A stretch of 15,309 nt of DNA from an uncultured Faecalibacterium sp. (GTDB taxonomy: Bacteria > Bacillota > Clostridia > Oscillospirales > Ruminococcaceae): positions 1 through 15,309 of the forward strand of contig CAKTGS010000047.1 of assembly GCA_934561485.1 (NCBI GenBank), read 5' to 3'. The number at the start of each line of letters is the position of its first letter. Positions within the stretch are counted from its first letter, which is position 1. Position numbers and translations under genes: made by a program. Shown piece after piece: positions 5,566 through 13,616 of this stretch. The notes beneath the pieces were generated by a model. That model was not told the origin of the DNA. It saw only the letters and a list, made by a program, of their open reading frames with translations, and made no database searches.

Positions 5566-7010
5566 GGGAACAGCAGCTTCGTGCGCCGGTGGTCTGGCGG
5601 CCCCAGCCCCGGCAGCGGGAATTCATGAGCCGCCCGGAACCGGAAGCCCTGTACGGCGGGGCAGCAGGCGGCGGCAAAAGCGATGCGTTGATCATTGAAG
5701 CACTGCGGCAGGTGCACATTCCCCATTACCGAGCGTTGATCCTGCGCAAAACATACCCACAGTTATCGGATCTTGTGGACAAAAGCCAGCTGTATTACCG
5801 CAGGGCGTTTCCGCAGGCGCAATACAACGCCACGGCCCATGTGTGGAATTTTCCCAGCGGGGCCAAGATCTACTTTGGTTCGCTGCAGCACACCAAGGAC
5901 CGCACCAACTACCAGGGCAAGGCGTTCGACTTCATCGGTTTTGATGAGCTGACCCATTTTGAGTGGGAAGAGTACAGCTACCTGATGAGCCGCAACCGCC
6001 CCACCGGCCCGGGCACCCGGGTGTACCTGCGGGCCACCACCAACCCCGGCGGCATCGGCCACGGATGGGTGAAGGCGCGGTTCATCACCCCGGCTCCGCC
6101 CGGCACCCCCATTGTGGAGGAGTACACGGTGACCCTGCCGGACGGCTCGGAGAAAAAGCTGCAGCGGGCGCGGGTGTTCATCCCGTCCAGCATCTTCGAC
6201 AACCCCGCTCTTCTGCGCAACGACCCCGGGTATCTGGCCAGCCTGGCCAGTCTGCCGGAAGCGGAAAAGCAGGCACTGCTCTACGGCAGCTGGGACAGCT
6301 TTTCGGGCCAGGTGTTCACCGAGTGGCGCAACGACCCGGCCCACTACCAGGACCAGCGCTGGACCCATGTCATTGCGCCCTTTGCCATCCCGAAGCACTG
6401 GCCGATCTACAGGGGGTTCGACTTCGGCTTTTCCAAGCCGTTCTCGGTGGGGTGGTACGCGGCGGACGAAGAGGGGCGGCTGTACCGCATCAAGGAGCTA
6501 TACGGCTGCACCGGCCGCCCCAACGAGGGCCTGCGCATCGACCCGGTGGAACAGGCCCGGCGCATCCGGGAAGCCGAGCAGAACGACCCCATGCTGCGGG
6601 GCCGGGTGATCCACGGCGTAGCGGACCCGGCCATTTTTGATGAAAGCCGGGGCGAGAGCATTGCCGCCATGATGGAGCGAAGCCCCAACTTCCTGCACTG
6701 GCAGCCCGGTGACCACACCCGGCTGGCGGGCAAGATGCAGTTCCATTACCGGCTGGCATTTGATGCCGAGGGCAGGCCGATGTTTCAGGTGTTCCACACC
6801 TGCAAACATTTTATCCGTACCCTGCCGAACCTTGTGTACGATGAAAGCAACGTGGAGGACATCGACACCCGGCAGGAGGACCACATTTACGATGAGTGCC
6901 GCTATGTGCTGATGGAAAACCCCATCAGCCCGCCGGTGCGCTGTGCGGCTCCGCCGGTGCCGGACGACCCGCTGGACCTGCACCGGAAAGCAAGATTTTA
7001 CAGGATTTAA
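5562..7010 (+). CDS. Phage terminase large subunit (TerL)
   Basis: The ATG at 5562 is preferred over an upstream GTG at 5541 because it overlaps the previous stop codon and has GGAGGAG just ahead. The 482-residue protein shows a Walker A loop GGAAGGGKS (32-40), Walker B FDFIGFDE (122-129) with catalytic Glu129, and the coupling motif ATTNPGG (158-164). The C-terminal RNase H-like nuclease domain has RGFDFGFSKPF with Asp287, GVADPAIFDES with Asp355 and HIYDECRY with Asp444, the three acidic residues expected for metal binding. TerL pumps DNA into the empty head through the portal and cuts concatemers. All catalytic residues are intact, so the packaging motor is not visibly decayed. Confidence 0.94.
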   Translation: MREQQLRAPVVWRPQPRQREFMSRPEPEALYGGAAGGGKSDALIIEALRQVHIPHYRALILRKTYPQLSDLVDKSQLYYRRAFPQAQYNATAHVWNFPSGAKIYFGSLQHTKDRTNYQGKAFDFIGFDELTHFEWEEYSYLMSRNRPTGPGTRVYLRATTNPGGIGHGWVKARFITPAPPGTPIVEEYTVTLPDGSEKKLQRARVFIPSSIFDNPALLRNDPGYLASLASLPEAEKQALLYGSWDSFSGQVFTEWRNDPAHYQDQRWTHVIAPFAIPKHWPIYRGFDFGFSKPFSVGWYAADEEGRLYRIKELYGCTGRPNEGLRIDPVEQARRIREAEQNDPMLRGRVIHGVADPAIFDESRGESIAAMMERSPNFLHWQPGDHTRLAGKMQFHYRLAFDAEGRPMFQVFHTCKHFIRTLPNLVYDESNVEDIDTRQEDHIYDECRYVLMENPISPPVRCAAPPVPDDPLDLHRKARFYRI

Positions 7011-7022
7011 AGGAGAAACGCG

Positions 7023-8801
7023 ATGGACGAATATCAGACCCAGGCACTGCCGGTGGGCGAGGCCCAGGTGGCCGAAGCGCTGCAGACCCTGCAGCGCTAC
7101 AAGGCCGGCAAGGCGGCGCTGGATAAGCGCCTGGTGGACAACGAGCTGTGGTTCCGCATGGGGCACTGGAAAAATTACCAGAACGCCATGATGCCCGGCA
7201 AACCGCAGCCTTCCAGCGGGTGGCTGTTCAACAGCATTGCCAACAAGCACGCAGATGCCATGGACAACTACCCGGAACCCAATGTGCTGCCCCGGGCAGC
7301 GGACGATGAAGAAACGGCGCGGGCGCTTTCCAGCGTGCTGCCGGTGGTGCTGGAACAGGCCGACTACGAGAAGGTGTACAGCGACTGCTGGTGGCGCAAG
7401 CTCAAAACCGGCACCGGCGTGATCGGTGTGTTCTGGGACCCGGCAGCCCGGGGCGGCGTGGGGGAAATCGCTGTGCGCAGCGTGAACCTGCTGATGCTCT
7501 ACTGGGAGCCGGGGGTGGAGGATATCCAGGCCTCGCCGGACTTTTTCAGCCTGAGCATGGAGGACACGGCCCAGCTTACAGCCCGGTACCCGCAGCTGGC
7601 GGGCCGCACCGCCGGAACATTGGATGTGCCCCGCTACATCCACGAGGACGGGCTGGACACCAGCACCAAAAGCGTGGTGGTGGACTGGTACTACAAGCGC
7701 CCGGACGAAACGGGCCGCATGGTGCTGCACTACTGCAAGTTCTGCAACGGGGTGGTGCTGTATGCCAGCCAGAACGACCCGGCGCTGGCGGCCCGGGGCC
7801 TGTACGACCACGGGCAGTACCCCTTTGTGTTCGACCCGCTGTTTGTGGAAGAGGACAGCCCTGCAGGCTTTGGTTACATTGACGTGATGAAGGACTGCCA
7901 GACCGCCATTGACAGGATGAACCATGCCATGGACGAAAACGTGCTGCTCTCGGCCAAGCAGCGCTATGTGCTCAGCGACACGGCGGGGGTGAACGAGGAA
8001 GAGCTGGCGGACTTCTCCCGGGACATTGTGCATGTGGTGGGCCGCCTGAACGATGACAGCTTCCGCCCGCTGCAGACGATGGGCCTGCAGGGCAACAGTC
8101 TGAGCTACCGCCAGAGCCGCATTGAGGAGCTGAAGGAAATCAGCGGCAACCGCGATATGACCCAGGGCGGCACCGCCGGCGGCGTGACGGCAGCCAGCGC
8201 TATTGCGGCCCTGCAGGAAGCGGGCAGCAAGCTCAGCCGTGATATGCTCAAGAGCGCGTACCGGGCCTTTGCCCGGCAGTGCTACCTGATGATCGAGCTG
8301 ATGCGGCAGTTCTACGATGAGCAGCGAGTGTTCCGCATCGTGGGGCAAAGCGGAGAGAACGAATTTGTGCCTTTCTCGGCGGCGGCGCTGCGCCCGCAGC
8401 CGGTGCCCGCCGTGGGTGGCGTGGAACTGGGCAGCCGGGAGCCGGTCTTTGACATTGTGGTAAGTGCGGCCAAGAAGAGCACCTTCAGCCGCCTGAGCCA
8501 GAACGAGATGGCCAAGGAGTGCTACCAGCTGGGCTTTTTTGCCCCGGCCAACGCGGACGCCGCGCTGGCAGCTCTGGATATGATGGACTTTGAAGGCATT
8601 GAAAAGGTACGCCAGCGGGTGCGGCAGAACGGCACCCTGGTCCAGCGGCTGGAACAGGCCCAGGCCCAGCTGGCGGCCCTGCGGACAAAACCGCAGGAAC
8701 CGGCTGCACCGCCCGCAAAAAGCACTGCGCCGGAAAACAGCAGCACGGCATTGGCCCGGAATCTGCCGGTGGCAGCCGCAGCCCGTGCCATGAATATATA
8801 A
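7023..8801 (+). CDS. Phage portal protein (podovirus type)
   Basis: This 592-residue protein starts 12 bases after TerL with AAAGGAG at 7009-7015. Features typical of P22/T7-like portals are the N-terminal LWFRMGHWKNYQNAMM segment, the WWRKLKTGTGVIGVFWDPA strand region, YPFVFDPLF, DVMKDCQTAIDRMNHAMDEN, and the conserved NRDMTQGGTAGGVTAASAI loop near residues 377-395. The C-terminus is a coiled, Gln/Ala-rich tail (QRLEQAQAQLAAL) followed by a low-complexity Pro/Ala stretch. The portal is the dodecameric ring at one capsid vertex through which DNA enters and leaves, and to which the adaptor binds. No frameshift or truncation is seen. Confidence 0.88.
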   Translation: MDEYQTQALPVGEAQVAEALQTLQRYKAGKAALDKRLVDNELWFRMGHWKNYQNAMMPGKPQPSSGWLFNSIANKHADAMDNYPEPNVLPRAADDEETARALSSVLPVVLEQADYEKVYSDCWWRKLKTGTGVIGVFWDPAARGGVGEIAVRSVNLLMLYWEPGVEDIQASPDFFSLSMEDTAQLTARYPQLAGRTAGTLDVPRYIHEDGLDTSTKSVVVDWYYKRPDETGRMVLHYCKFCNGVVLYASQNDPALAARGLYDHGQYPFVFDPLFVEEDSPAGFGYIDVMKDCQTAIDRMNHAMDENVLLSAKQRYVLSDTAGVNEEELADFSRDIVHVVGRLNDDSFRPLQTMGLQGNSLSYRQSRIEELKEISGNRDMTQGGTAGGVTAASAIAALQEAGSKLSRDMLKSAYRAFARQCYLMIELMRQFYDEQRVFRIVGQSGENEFVPFSAAALRPQPVPAVGGVELGSREPVFDIVVSAAKKSTFSRLSQNEMAKECYQLGFFAPANADAALAALDMMDFEGIEKVRQRVRQNGTLVQRLEQAQAQLAALRTKPQEPAAPPAKSTAPENSSTALARNLPVAAAARAMNI

Positions 8802-8823
8802 AAGGAACAGGAGGTGAAACGAA

Positions 8824-9771
8824 ATGATCAAAGTTTGTTACAGCGAGCTGGACGGCCCCGAAGGCCTGAGCTGCTGCCTGGAAGCGGCAGGCCATGCGGG
8901 CTATGCACCCGCCGGGCAGGACATTGTGTGCGCAGGGGCCAGCACCCTGATGCAGGCACTGGTGTACCTGCTGGCGGGGGATGCCAACGCGCAGACGGAT
9001 GCCTGGGACGAGCCGGACGGGCCGCGCCTGACGGTGCGGGCCAAGGCCCCTTGTGAGCCGTGGGTGCAGGGAGCCTTTGAACTGGCCAAGGCAGGCTTTA
9101 CCCTGCTGGCCGAGCGCTACCCGGACAACCTGCGCTTTGCAGATGTGAGCCGCCGGGGGGAGCAGAGCATGATGGACCTGCAGCTCTTTGCAGAAGGAGA
9201 TGCTGCTCCTGCTGCCCCTGCCCTGAGCGGTGCCCAGGCACAGCAGGCCATTGCCTCCGGCACCATGAAGCCGGGAGAGAACGCACTCCGGCAGCCGGTG
9301 CAGGAACCGGCTCCGGCAGAGCTGCAGCCGGAACAGCCCGGGCCGCAGCCCGCCCGGGAGCAGCCGCCCCGCCCGGCGGTGCCGCCCCTGCCGGAACCGG
9401 CCCGGAACGCCGTGCGGGAGCTGCACGTCCGCTGGGCTGCTGAGGAAGCCCAGCTGCGCCGCAGCCAGCCGGAGTTCAGCCTGCAAAGGGAACTGCGCGA
9501 CCCGGAAATGCGCCGTCTGATGCAGCTGCCCGGGATGCGGGTGCAGGACGCTTACCGTCTGGCGCACTACGAGGACAGCCTGACCCAGGCCGCACAGGCG
9601 GTGGAGCAGGGTGTGGTGGAACGCATCCGCCAGCGGGCTGCCCGCCCGGCCGAAAACGGCATCCGCCCCGGCGGAGCCGCCACCGTGCGCCCGGATGTGG
9701 CCAGCATGACCCGCGCCCAGCGGGAAGCTTTGGAGCGCCGTGTGCTGCACGGTGCGCAGATCGAACTGTAA
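8824..9771 (+). CDS. Prp-type cysteine protease fused to a capsid scaffold
   Basis: The 315-residue product has two parts. Residues 1-112 match the Prp (YsxB) ribosomal-processing protease family: GHAGYAPAGQDIVCAGAS with His24, Asp33 and Cys36 in the catalytic arrangement, and the C-terminal ERYPDNLR segment. Host Prp removes the leader of ribosomal protein L27. Residues 116-125 read MMDLQLFAEG, which contains LQLFA, the type of site Prp cuts between F and A (here F122/A123). Residues 126-315 are Ala/Pro/Gln-rich, then helical and charged, like a scaffolding protein. The position between portal and capsid is where phages place protease and scaffold. Self-release of the scaffold is inferred. 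The ribosome binding site AGGAGGTG is at 8809-8816. Confidence 0.85.
   Translation: MIKVCYSELDGPEGLSCCLEAAGHAGYAPAGQDIVCAGASTLMQALVYLLAGDANAQTDAWDEPDGPRLTVRAKAPCEPWVQGAFELAKAGFTLLAERYPDNLRFADVSRRGEQSMMDLQLFAEGDAAPAAPALSGAQAQQAIASGTMKPGENALRQPVQEPAPAELQPEQPGPQPAREQPPRPAVPPLPEPARNAVRELHVRWAAEEAQLRRSQPEFSLQRELRDPEMRRLMQLPGMRVQDAYRLAHYEDSLTQAAQAVEQGVVERIRQRAARPAENGIRPGGAATVRPDVASMTRAQREALERRVLHGAQIEL
9155..9171 (+). other. Possible internal start for a stand-alone scaffold
   Basis: GGGGGGAG at 9155-9162 lies 6 bases before an in-frame ATG at 9169 (Met116 of the fusion). Starting here would give a 200-residue scaffold beginning MMDLQLFAEG. This is the lambda C/Nu3 arrangement, in which a scaffold is made from an internal start of the protease gene. 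It is a prediction from the sequence only. Confidence 0.35.
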
Positions 9772-9795
9772 ACCCAACAGAGAAAGGAAATGTAT

Positions 9796-10794
9796 ATGAT
9801 GAATTTTAATCTTCAGCTGTTTGCTGACAACCTGCAGAACACCACGGCGTCCATGTCGCCCGAGATGAAAACCTTTTACGAAAAGCGCCTGATCGACCAG
9901 GCCGAGCCGCGTCTGGTGCACGATCAGTTTGCGGATTACTATCCGGTGCCCCAGAACGGCGGCAAGACCATCGAGTTCCGCAAGTACGACAGTCTGCCCA
10001 AGGCCACCACCCCCCTGACCGAGGGCGTGACCCCCAACGGCCAGGCCCTGAACGTGACCACCATTACCAGCGACCTGCACCAGTACGGCGGCTGGACCCC
10101 GCTGACCGATGTGCTGCAGATGACCGCCATTGACAACAACGTGGTGCAGGCCACCCGCGTGCTGGCCAGCCAGGCCGGCCGCACCATGGACAGCATCACC
10201 CGCGATGTGCTGGCCGGCGGCACCAACGTGATCTATGCCCCCAAGAACAATGCGGACGGCACCGAGACCGCAGTGGCCAGCCGCAAGGCACTGGACAAGA
10301 CCTGCACCCTGACCCCGAAGCTGTTCTTCCGGGCAGCGGCCCAGCTGGGCGCCATGAACGCAGATCCCATCGGTGACAGCTACATTGCCATCATCCACCC
10401 CTATGCGGCCTATGACCTCAAGACCTGCAGGGAGTTCATCGAGGTGCACAAGTATGCCGACCCGGACACCATGTTCCGCGGCGAGATCGGCAAGCTGGGC
10501 AACATCCGCTTCATTGAGACCAGCGAAGCCAAGATCTGGAAGGACGACACCTGCCCGGAGGGTCTGGCGGTGTTCGGCACTCTGGTGCTGGGTGCCCATG
10601 CCTACGGCGTTACCGAGCTGGAAGGCGGCGGCCTGGAGCACATCGTCAAGCAGCTGGGCTACGGTGACGACCCGCTGAACCAGCGCGCATCCGTGGGCTG
10701 GAAGGGAATGCGCGCCGCAGAGCGTCTGGTGGAGCAGTATATGGTGCGCATTGAGAGCGTGTCCAGTTACTCCGCCAATGCAGCCGCAAACTAA
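9796..10794 (+). CDS. Major capsid protein, N4-gp56 family
   Basis: A 332-residue protein of the N4-gp56 capsid family, recognised by FYEKRLIDQAEPRLVHDQFA, the GGKTIEFRKYDSLPKATTPL segment, and the QYGGWTPLTDVLQ motif, followed by the typical DSYIAIIHPYAAYDL and EGLAVFGTLVLGAHAYGV blocks. It forms the HK97-fold shell. The start at 9796 is chosen over 9790 because AAAGGA (9783-9788) is 7 bases before 9796 but only one base before 9790. With that start the N-terminus is MMNFNLQLF|ADN, a 9-residue leader ending in the LQLFA motif cut by Prp proteases, the same length as the L27 leader. The protein is therefore expected to be trimmed on maturation. Confidence 0.93.
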   Translation: MMNFNLQLFADNLQNTTASMSPEMKTFYEKRLIDQAEPRLVHDQFADYYPVPQNGGKTIEFRKYDSLPKATTPLTEGVTPNGQALNVTTITSDLHQYGGWTPLTDVLQMTAIDNNVVQATRVLASQAGRTMDSITRDVLAGGTNVIYAPKNNADGTETAVASRKALDKTCTLTPKLFFRAAAQLGAMNADPIGDSYIAIIHPYAAYDLKTCREFIEVHKYADPDTMFRGEIGKLGNIRFIETSEAKIWKDDTCPEGLAVFGTLVLGAHAYGVTELEGGGLEHIVKQLGYGDDPLNQRASVGWKGMRAAERLVEQYMVRIESVSSYSANAAAN

Positions 10795-10848
10795 GAACCC
10801 CTCTCACCGCTCCCGAAGGGCGGGCTTTGTTTCAAGGAAGGAGCAAAA

Positions 10849-11064
10849 ATGGCAGAAAAGAAAAATGTGCGCATCCGGCTGTTCAAGGACAACAGCCGTT
10901 ACAAGGGCGACCTCTTTGTCAGCGTCAACGGCGTGAACTATAAGATCCGCCGCGGCGTGGAAGTGGAAGTGCCGCCCGAGGTGGCTGAAGTGCTGGAGCA
11001 CAGCCAGCGGCAGGATGAATCCACCGCCGCCCGCATTGCCGCAGCGGAAAACGCGGCGCAGTAA
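10849..11064 (+). CDS. Small capsid-associated phage protein
   Basis: A 71-residue protein directly behind the capsid gene, with AAGGAAGGAG at 10834-10843. It begins with a basic beta-rich part (NVRIRLFKDNSRYKGDLFVS, then VNGVNYKIRRGVEVEVPPEV) and ends in a charged helix. Small proteins of this kind often follow N4-gp56-type capsid genes in Firmicute phages. A role as decoration or head-completion protein is inferred from position only. A terminator follows it, so it would be made in the same high amounts as the capsid protein. Confidence 0.72.
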   Translation: MAEKKNVRIRLFKDNSRYKGDLFVSVNGVNYKIRRGVEVEVPPEVAEVLEHSQRQDESTAARIAAAENAAQ

Positions 11065-11072
11065 TCCCGGAG

Positions 11073-11106
11073 GACCCGGCAGGGAGAGGCCCCGCCGGGT
11101 CTTTTT
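11073..11106 (+). terminator. Intra-operon terminator between head and tail genes
   Basis: GACCCGGC (11073-11080) pairs with GCCGGGTC (11094-11101), with an inner GGG/CCC pair and a small loop, followed by TTTTT at 11102-11106. It is a good intrinsic terminator placed inside the module, and the ribosome binding site of the next gene follows at once. Confidence 0.82.
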
Positions 11107-11132
11107 GAAAAGAAAAAGGAGTGTGAAGCATA

Positions 11133-11516
11133 ATGACAGCAGGACAGGCGCTGGAACGCGCCGAAGAACTGCGTCCGGGCAGCCGGATCGCGCTGGCAAC
11201 GCGGCAGGCCTGGCTGCGGGAAGCGGACGCCATGCTGCGAGAGCGGGTGTTCCGGCCCAGCGGTGCCGAAGGGTACGACACGGTGGGAGCGGACATTGCC
11301 TGGCAGGACGGCCTGCAGGACGAGGACGTGCTGCTGGTGCCGGAACCGTTTGATGCCCTGTACCCGCATTATCTGTGCGCCATGACCGATGCAGCCCTGG
11401 GTGAGACCGACCGCTACGCCGGAGAACAGGCCCAGTACAATGCGCTGTGCACAGAGCTGGCGGCCTGGCTGCGGCGCAGCTGCCCGCCCCGTGCGGCGGT
11501 GCAGTGGCGCTGGTGA
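11133..11516 (+). CDS. Head-tail adaptor (connector) protein, putative
   Basis: A 127-residue protein with AAAAAGGAG at 11113-11121. It is mostly helical: QALERAEELRPGSRIALATR and READAMLRERVF, then a short strand part around DIAWQDGLQDEDVLLVPEP, and a final helix pair (YAGEQAQYNALCTELAAWL). Size, helix content and place between the capsid and nozzle genes fit the gp4 (P22)/gp11 (T7) class of adaptors that seal the portal and carry the nozzle. The segment LLVPEPFDALYPHYLCAM is typical of such proteins in Firmicute phages. The assignment rests on this pattern and gene order. Confidence 0.68.
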   Translation: MTAGQALERAEELRPGSRIALATRQAWLREADAMLRERVFRPSGAEGYDTVGADIAWQDGLQDEDVLLVPEPFDALYPHYLCAMTDAALGETDRYAGEQAQYNALCTELAAWLRRSCPPRAAVQWRW

Positions 11517-11529
11517 AAGGAGGCAGAAC

Positions 11530-13413
11530 ATGGCACTGGCAAACCGGGCAAAGATCACAAACAGCCGCACCCTGCTGCGGGCCTTTGGCGGGCTGAACGA
11601 GACCTACGGCTGCACCGAGGCCGAGTACAGCGCCGGGGTGAACTTTTCGGCCCGGGATTTCCCGGCACTGAGCACCCGCAAGCCCCGCCGGAAACTGCGC
11701 GCGCTGACAAGCCTGAACGGAATGTATCATCTGAACGGACTGCTGACCGTGAGCGGTCGGGAACTGGTTTATACCCCGGATGACCCGGACAAGGAAACGG
11801 TGCGCTGTCCGGACGCTGTGACGGACAGCAGAAAAACGCTGGTGGGGCTTGGTACCCGGGTGCTGATCTTTCCGGACAAACTGGCCTTTGACACGGCGGA
11901 AGGCACCCTGACGAAACTGGGGGCCAAATGGAGTGCAGAGGGCAAAAGCGTGCGCTTTGCGCCCTGCGATGCAGAAGGCAAAACTTACACAGTGAACAGC
12001 TATGGCAAAAACGAACCGGAAAAGCCGGAGGACGGGGAGCTGTTTCTGAAGGTGGAGGACACGGACCACCCCTGGCGGGCGGACGGCACCCTGGAAGTGT
12101 ACAGTGCGGCGTCCGGCAGCTGGACGGCGGTGCCGCTGGACTACTGCCGCATCACGGCCCCCGGGACGGAAACACTGTTTGCCCAGTGGGACACGGTGAC
12201 CCTGCAGGGCACCGCTGCAGCCGGGCAGTGGGAGAAACTGGACGGCGACCACATTGTGTACGAACTGCTGGAAAAAGGTCTGCGGGTGCAGGCGGTGCCG
12301 AAGGGCAACTATTTTTACGGCACCCTGGTGCAGAACGCCGACAGCGCCCAGTGGACCAGCCTGGACGGCAAAGAGACCCGCACGCTGACCGGCTGCGGCA
12401 CCGTGCAGCTGGAACGGCGGGTGCCGGACCTGGATTTTGTGACCGAGTGCGACAACCGCGTGTGGGGCTGCAGCAGCAGGGAAAACGTGATCTACGGCTG
12501 CAAGCTGGGCGACCCCACCAACTGGTTCAGCTACCGGGGCATTGCGGCGGACAGCTACGCGGTCACGGTGGGCAGCGATGGTGCTTTTACCGGGGCGGCC
12601 ACCTGCATGGGCTATGCACTGTTCTTTAAGGAGAACACGCTGCACAAGCTCTACGGTTCCAAGCCTTCGGATTTTCAGCTCACCTCTTTGCGCTGCCGGG
12701 GCGTAGCCAAAAATGCGTCCCGCAGCCTGTGTGTGTTGAACGAGACGCTGTATTATCTCTCGCCGGACGGTGTGATGGCCTGGGACGGCAGCATCCCCAC
12801 CAAGGTGTCCACGGCGTTGGATGCCAGCCGCCTGGCCAATGTGCAGAGCGCTGTGGGCGGTGCACTGGACGGGCGCTACTACCTGCATGTGTCCCGCGCG
12901 GCAGGGGAGCAGACCGAGGCCCGGCTGCTGGTGTACGACACCGAGCGCGGTCTGTGGCATCAGGAGGACGTGTGCTCCTACGAGATGACCAGCACCGGCG
13001 GCCAGCTTTATCTGTGGGACGGGCAGGCTCTGTGGGCCGCCGACCCCAGCCGGGAACCGGACTGGCAGAACACCGAAGGGGTGGAACAGAGCGTTCCCTT
13101 TGAGCTGGTAACCGGCGACATTGGCATGGACGGCACCGAGCAGCGGTATCTTTCCCGGCTGACGCTGCGGCTGGATGCCGCCTGCTTCAGCACCGTGGAG
13201 GTGGCGGCCAGCTACGATGGCGGGCCGTGGGAGATGGTGGCAAACCTTGCCGCACAGAACAGCCGCCGCAGTTACGAGCTGCCCTTTGTGCCCCGGCGGC
13301 ACAGCACCCTGCGTCTGCGTCTGCGCGGCAGCGGGCAGATCACCCTGCGCAGCCTGGCAAAAACGCTGGCCGCTGCCCGGGGCGGCATTTTACAGCCGGA
13401 ACAGGAGGAATGA
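11530..13413 (+). CDS. Tail nozzle/DNA-stabilisation protein, beta-propeller-like
   Basis: The start at 11530 is set by AAAGGAGG at 11517-11524; the frame is open further upstream but there overlaps the adaptor gene. The 627-residue protein is built of short beta strands with a repeating pattern: LTSLNGMYHLNGLLTVSGRE, LVGLGTRVLIFPDK, DFVTECDNRVWGCSS, ENVIYGCKLGDPTNWFSYRG, YALFFKENTLHKLYGS, YYLSPDGVMAWDGS and QLYLWDGQALWAADP. The RVWG..NVIYGCKLGDPTNW block is characteristic of P22 gp10/T7 gp12-type nozzle proteins. The C-terminal part (about 540-610) looks like a separate beta domain. It would form the tubular tip through which DNA leaves. No tail-fibre gene follows. Confidence 0.78.
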   Translation: MALANRAKITNSRTLLRAFGGLNETYGCTEAEYSAGVNFSARDFPALSTRKPRRKLRALTSLNGMYHLNGLLTVSGRELVYTPDDPDKETVRCPDAVTDSRKTLVGLGTRVLIFPDKLAFDTAEGTLTKLGAKWSAEGKSVRFAPCDAEGKTYTVNSYGKNEPEKPEDGELFLKVEDTDHPWRADGTLEVYSAASGSWTAVPLDYCRITAPGTETLFAQWDTVTLQGTAAAGQWEKLDGDHIVYELLEKGLRVQAVPKGNYFYGTLVQNADSAQWTSLDGKETRTLTGCGTVQLERRVPDLDFVTECDNRVWGCSSRENVIYGCKLGDPTNWFSYRGIAADSYAVTVGSDGAFTGAATCMGYALFFKENTLHKLYGSKPSDFQLTSLRCRGVAKNASRSLCVLNETLYYLSPDGVMAWDGSIPTKVSTALDASRLANVQSAVGGALDGRYYLHVSRAAGEQTEARLLVYDTERGLWHQEDVCSYEMTSTGGQLYLWDGQALWAADPSREPDWQNTEGVEQSVPFELVTGDIGMDGTEQRYLSRLTLRLDAACFSTVEVAASYDGGPWEMVANLAAQNSRRSYELPFVPRRHSTLRLRLRGSGQITLRSLAKTLAAARGGILQPEQEE

Positions 13414-13416
13414 ACA

Positions 13417-13602
13417 ATGGCAAGCACCACAGGCCTTGGCAAGATCGGCTTGCCGAAACTGAGCGAGAACATGGACCCGGATGATGCACGGGCACTGCGC
13501 AGCTACCTGTATCAGATGCAGGAGCAGCTGCAGTATGTGCTGAACAATCTGGATACGGAAAACCTGTCTGACGAGCTTCGTGCAAAGCTCCAGACCTTAT
13601 AA
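13417..13602 (+). CDS. Short helical phage structural protein of unknown role
   Basis: A 61-residue protein starting 3 bases after the nozzle stop, with its AGGAGG (13403-13408) inside the end of that gene. The sequence is MASTTGLGKIGLPKLSENMD, then a helix RALRSYLYQMQEQLQYVLNN and an acidic amphipathic end. The helix resembles the N-terminal part of some phage tail proteins that carry a similar QLQYVLNNL motif, so it may be a small adaptor or the remnant of a longer fibre protein. No function can be assigned. Confidence 0.65.
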   Translation: MASTTGLGKIGLPKLSENMDPDDARALRSYLYQMQEQLQYVLNNLDTENLSDELRAKLQTL

Positions 13603-13616
13603 GAAAGAGAGGTTTT

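Noticed and set aside
6498..8831. Very long minus-strand open frame opposite TerL and the portal gene
   Set aside because: It is the antisense shadow of two well-supported genes in GC-rich DNA; the translation is His/Gln/Val-rich with no family pattern and no suitable ribosome binding site.
8485..10641. Long minus-strand open frame opposite the scaffold and capsid genes
   Set aside because: Antisense shadow caused by strong third-position GC bias; the plus strand codes for recognisable phage proteins with ribosome binding sites.
10801..10830. Hairpin CCC-GAA-GGG followed by CTTTGTTT after the capsid gene
   Set aside because: The stem is only three perfect pairs with a mismatch next to it, and the T-run is interrupted; too weak to call a terminator.
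10804..13302. Long minus-strand open frame (832 codons) opposite the adaptor and nozzle genes
   Set aside because: It spans several plus-strand genes and an intergenic terminator, and its translation has no recognisable domain.
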